NCBI GenBank assembly: GCA_023268425.1
Contig: JALRFN010000203.1
Span: 1 to 7,811 of the forward strand
DNA length: 7,811 nucleotides
Direction of reading: 5' to 3'
Origin: Burkholderiaceae bacterium
GTDB lineage: Bacteria; Pseudomonadota; Gammaproteobacteria; Burkholderiales; Burkholderiaceae_C
The notes below the pieces were generated by a model. It was not told the DNA's origin. It did not search any database and saw only the letters and a list, made by a program, of their open reading frames with translations. The position numbers and the translations under genes are program-made. Of the stretch, positions 5,832 through 7,811 are shown one piece after another (position 1 is the first letter of the stretch; every line of letters starts with the position of its first letter).

Positions 5832-6719
5832 TCAACCCCGACTCAGATACACCTTCACAAAGCTGGCCTTGAGCGCATCGGCGCGTGGAGATAAGCCCGC
5901 CGCGTCGCCTTGTTCGGCGGCGGTTTTGACCGTCTCCAGGTTCGCGCGAATGGCCTGAATGGCGGCGTCGTTTTCAGCGGCTTCGACCGCTGCGAGCTTG
6001 TCGCTGACGCTTGGGTACAGGGCCAAAATTTTTGCGCTGTCTTGTGCGGCTGCGGCGTCGAGCACGGTTTCCATGGCGTCGTGGAAATCGACCAAGGCGA
6101 CGGCCAGCAAGGACACGCCGTTGCGCTTCAAGATGTTTTGGAACACGGGGCGGACTTGCTCCAAATTCAGGTGCGCTTGGTGCAAGTCGCCTTCGCGCAC
6201 CAGGGGCTCGACTTGTTGAACCATTTGCGCGACGGCTTGCAAGTCAGCCGCCAACTGTGCGTCACCGCGCAGCGCGTGGGGTTGGTAGTGGCTGTAGCGC
6301 GTTTGAAACGCCGAGAAGGCGGGCACGAGTTGGTCGTATTGCGCGATGGCCGCTTCGCGTTTGGCTTGACCCGTCAAGAACAGCGTTTGTTTGTAGAAGC
6401 CGTTCATGTGGTTGTAGTCCGCCAAAAACTGTTTGCGCGTCAGCACGTGGCTGCCGTAGCTGCCGCCCACCACGGCCGCGAGCAACAGCGCCGCAGCGCT
6501 GAGTTTGCGCCACATGCCAGAAGCTGCGGTGGCGCCAGGGCGCAGACCCAACACGCCGTACAAGGGGCAAACACGCGAAATACCCGTCAGCAACATGACT
6601 GCGCCCGCGCCATAAGCGACCCATGACCACGGCAGCGCCAGCCAGAAGTAGCCCGCTTCAAACAAGGCGATGGCCAGCAGCAGACGGACGAATTGGTCGA
6701 GGGGGCGAACGTTTTTCAT
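5832..6719 (-). CDS. DUF2892 membrane protein fused to an unrecognised helical domain
   Basis: The first 60 residues of this 295-aa protein are a DUF2892 (YgaP-like) membrane hairpin: NVRPLDQFVRLLLAI, two hydrophobic segments (about 11-29 and 33-48), and the family motif CPLYGVLG (51-58). A third hydrophobic segment (about 73-89) follows. With the usual orientation it would place residues 90-295 in the periplasm. That part is wholly helical in character and I do not recognise it. It shows a repeating pattern (REGDLHQAHLNLEQVRPVF, AQDSAKILALYPSVSDKL, EQGDAAGLSPRADALKASF), suggesting duplicated helical hairpins. DUF2892 occurs in bacteria mostly as a short protein or attached to rhodanese domains (YgaP), which links it loosely to sulfur metabolism and to the convergent DsrE-like gene. 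The ATG at 6719 fits the DUF2892 start but lacks a clear ribosome binding site. Confidence 0.8.
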   Translation of the reverse strand: MKNVRPLDQFVRLLLAIALFEAGYFWLALPWSWVAYGAGAVMLLTGISRVCPLYGVLGLRPGATAASGMWRKLSAAALLLAAVVGGSYGSHVLTRKQFLADYNHMNGFYKQTLFLTGQAKREAAIAQYDQLVPAFSAFQTRYSHYQPHALRGDAQLAADLQAVAQMVQQVEPLVREGDLHQAHLNLEQVRPVFQNILKRNGVSLLAVALVDFHDAMETVLDAAAAQDSAKILALYPSVSDKLAAVEAAENDAAIQAIRANLETVKTAAEQGDAAGLSPRADALKASFVKVYLSRG

Positions 6720-6745
6720 GGCGCGACGCGATTCAAATCAAAAGC

Positions 6746-6760
6746 GCCGATTGTGTCGGC
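6746..6760. promoter_or_regulatory. Inverted repeat upstream of the DUF2892 gene
   Basis: GCCGA-TTGTG-TCGGC is a perfect 5-bp inverted repeat with a 5-base centre. It lies 26 bases upstream of the minus-strand ATG at 6719. It could be an operator or a leader hairpin; nothing else identifies it. Confidence 0.3.
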
Positions 6761-6795
6761 TGTGTGCGGGCGGCGACCTGCGAAATGTCAAAGGC

Positions 6796-6835
6796 GCGCA
6801 AGCTGGACTCGGCCGTGAGGTCGGCGCGCTTGCGC
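6796..6835. repeat. 8-bp perfect inverted repeat in the dapD upstream region
   Basis: GCGCAAGC (6796-6803) is matched by GCTTGCGC (6828-6835), with 24 bases between. It lies between the divergent DUF2892 and dapD genes and could fold in RNA of either strand. Confidence 0.35.
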
Positions 6836-6849
6836 TAAAGTTCAGCCAT

Positions 6850-6874
6850 GCGCCTGATCGGGCGCCTTGTTTTT
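6850..6874 (+). terminator. Terminator-like hairpin in the dapD upstream region
   Basis: On the plus strand GCGCC (6850-6854) and GGCGC (6861-6865) can form a stem with a TGATCG loop, followed after one C by TTGTTTTT (6867-6874). That is the form of a short intrinsic terminator. No gene upstream on this strand needs one, because the neighbour is divergent, so if real it would act on a dapD leader transcript or on stray transcription. A five-pair stem in GC-rich DNA can arise by chance. Confidence 0.35.
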
Positions 6875-6879
6875 GCGGC

Positions 6880-6930
6880 GCGCCTCGGCGTCGTCGCTGG
6901 CATGACCCCGCTGTGGCCGAACCGAGGCGC
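6880..6930. repeat. 9-bp perfect inverted repeat just upstream of dapD
   Basis: GCGCCTCGG (6880-6888) is matched exactly by CCGAGGCGC (6922-6930), with 33 bases between. It ends 26 bases before the dapD ATG and 14 bases before its ribosome binding site, so in RNA it would form a hairpin in the 5' leader. Confidence 0.4.
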
Positions 6931-6956
6931 TCGCCCAGCACACCAGGAACACTCAC

Positions 6957-7811
6957 ATGACGACATTGAACTCCGGCGCGCGCGCCACTGGCTTGGCGAC
7001 TTTGGCTGCTGACGGCAGCGTTTTGGATACGTGGTTTCCCGCGCCCGAATTGAGCGACAGCGTGCAAGCCAGCGGCACCACGCGGCTGAGCGAAGCCGAC
7101 GCTGTGGCGGCTTTGGGCGCTGACGCGGTGGCCGCCATGCAGGCCTGTGCTGTTCGCGGCACCACGGTGGTCGCGGTGCGCACCGAGATCGCCAACCTGG
7201 CGGACGGGGCTTTGGATGCCCACGACGCCTACTTGCGTCTGCACTTGCTCAGCCACCGCTTGGTGCAGCCGCACGGCGCGAACATGAACGGGATTTTTGG
7301 TTTGTTGACCAACGTGGCGTGGACCAATTACGGCCCTTGCGCCGTGGCCGATGTGCCCGCCGCACGCCTGCGGGCCCGCGCCACCGGGCGTGCGCTGGAG
7401 GTCAAAGGCGTGGACAAGTTCCCGCAGATGACCGATTACGTGATTCCCTCGGGCGTGCGCATCGCCAACGCCGACCGCGTGCGCTTGGGTGCGCACTTGG
7501 CCAGCGGCACCACGGTCATGCACGAGGGCTTTTGCAACTTCAACGCGGGCACTTTGGGCGCCAGCATGGTGGAAGGCCGCATCAGCGCGGGCGTGGTGGT
7601 TGATGACGCCAGCGACATTGGCGGTGGCGCGTCCATCATGGGCACGCTCTCTGGTGGTGGCAAAGAAGTCATTCGCGTGGGCAAGCGCTGTTTGCTGGGC
7701 GCCAATGCCGGCATTGGTATCTCCTTGGGCGACGACTGCGTGGTCAAAGCCGGTTGCTACATCACGGGCGGCAGCCGCGTGCAATTGCCCGACGGCAGCG
7801 TCGTCAAGGCC
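6957..7811 (+). CDS. dapD: 2,3,4,5-tetrahydropyridine-2,6-dicarboxylate N-succinyltransferase, actinobacterial type (3' end missing)
   Basis: This cytoplasmic enzyme transfers succinyl from succinyl-CoA to tetrahydrodipicolinate in the succinylase branch of lysine and meso-diaminopimelate synthesis. The 285 visible codons cover most of the gene; relatives have about 315-330 residues. It clearly follows the long Mycobacterium-type DapD: GLATLAADGSVLDTWFPAPEL near the N-terminus (split, residues 12-32), DAYLRLHLLSHRLV (90-103), LTNVAWTNYGPC (117-128), GVDKFPQMTDYV (151-162), LGAHLASGTTVMHEGF (177-192), and MVEGRISAG (204-212) with Glu206, matching the catalytic Glu199 of the M. tuberculosis enzyme as I recall it. 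From about 165 onward the hexapeptide repeats of a left-handed beta helix are visible. The ATG at 6957 has AGGA 8 bases upstream. It does not resemble the shorter E. coli DapD common in betaproteobacteria. Confidence 0.95.
   Translation, partial: MTTLNSGARATGLATLAADGSVLDTWFPAPELSDSVQASGTTRLSEADAVAALGADAVAAMQACAVRGTTVVAVRTEIANLADGALDAHDAYLRLHLLSHRLVQPHGANMNGIFGLLTNVAWTNYGPCAVADVPAARLRARATGRALEVKGVDKFPQMTDYVIPSGVRIANADRVRLGAHLASGTTVMHEGFCNFNAGTLGASMVEGRISAGVVVDDASDIGGGASIMGTLSGGGKEVIRVGKRCLLGANAGIGISLGDDCVVKAGCYITGGSRVQLPDGSVVKA

Noticed and set aside
6786..6791. TTGACA on the minus strand upstream of the DUF2892 gene
   Set aside because: The sequence at the right distance for a -10 box is CGCACA, which does not fit.
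6623..6838. 71-codon plus-strand frame covering the 5' end of the DUF2892 gene
   Set aside because: It overlaps the start of a well-supported minus-strand gene, and its Arg/Ala-rich composition has no family signal.
6848..7012. 54-codon plus-strand frame (MRLIGRLVFAARL start) overlapping the dapD start
   Set aside because: It has no ribosome binding site that I can see, no lysine codons as a lysine-responsive leader peptide might have, and it runs out of frame into dapD. Chance is the simpler explanation.
6738..7784. 348-codon open frame on the minus strand opposite dapD
   Set aside because: It covers the clear dapD gene in antisense and is Ala/His/Gly-rich without recognisable motifs. It is a shadow frame.

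Overview
The window looks like chromosomal DNA of a betaproteobacterium, most likely Burkholderiales and perhaps Comamonadaceae. This is inferred from the GC-rich sequence, heavy use of TTG for Leu and GCC/GGC codons, the liv-type transporter beside acyl-CoA enzymes, and the long open antisense frames such codon bias creates. No ribosomal or tRNA gene is present to test it. No insertion sequence, CRISPR array, tRNA or rRNA was seen. No stretch over 300 bases lacks a gene.

Left block (1-2500, minus strand): three tightly packed genes of a branched-chain amino acid type (HAAT family) ABC importer, read livH, livM, livG. livG runs off the left edge. The substrate-binding protein and second ATPase are not visible. 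livH probably starts at a TTG codon (2500) behind a very strong Shine-Dalgarno sequence, not at the longer upstream GTG.

Divergent control region (2501-2675): two overlapping perfect inverted repeats (2532-2555) and an 11-bp-phased direct repeat (2563-2579) lie between livH and the rightward genes. They are good candidates for a shared operator.

Central block (2676-5292, plus strand): three genes joined by ATGA stop/start overlaps. They encode an AtuA-family (DUF1446) protein, a separate small AtuA C-terminal-domain protein, and a crotonase-superfamily enzyme that keeps only one of the two classical catalytic glutamates. Together with the divergent importer this suggests uptake and CoA-dependent breakdown of an unidentified branched or terpenoid-like acid. 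The substrate is inference.

Right block (5337-7811): an exported DsrE-like protein (plus strand) converges on a membrane protein (minus strand) that joins a DUF2892 domain to an unrecognised helical, probably periplasmic domain with internal repeats. A 237-bp region rich in inverted repeats, including a terminator-like hairpin, separates this gene from dapD. dapD (partial at the right edge) belongs to the long actinobacterial-type tetrahydrodipicolinate succinyltransferases, not to the E. coli type expected in this lineage.
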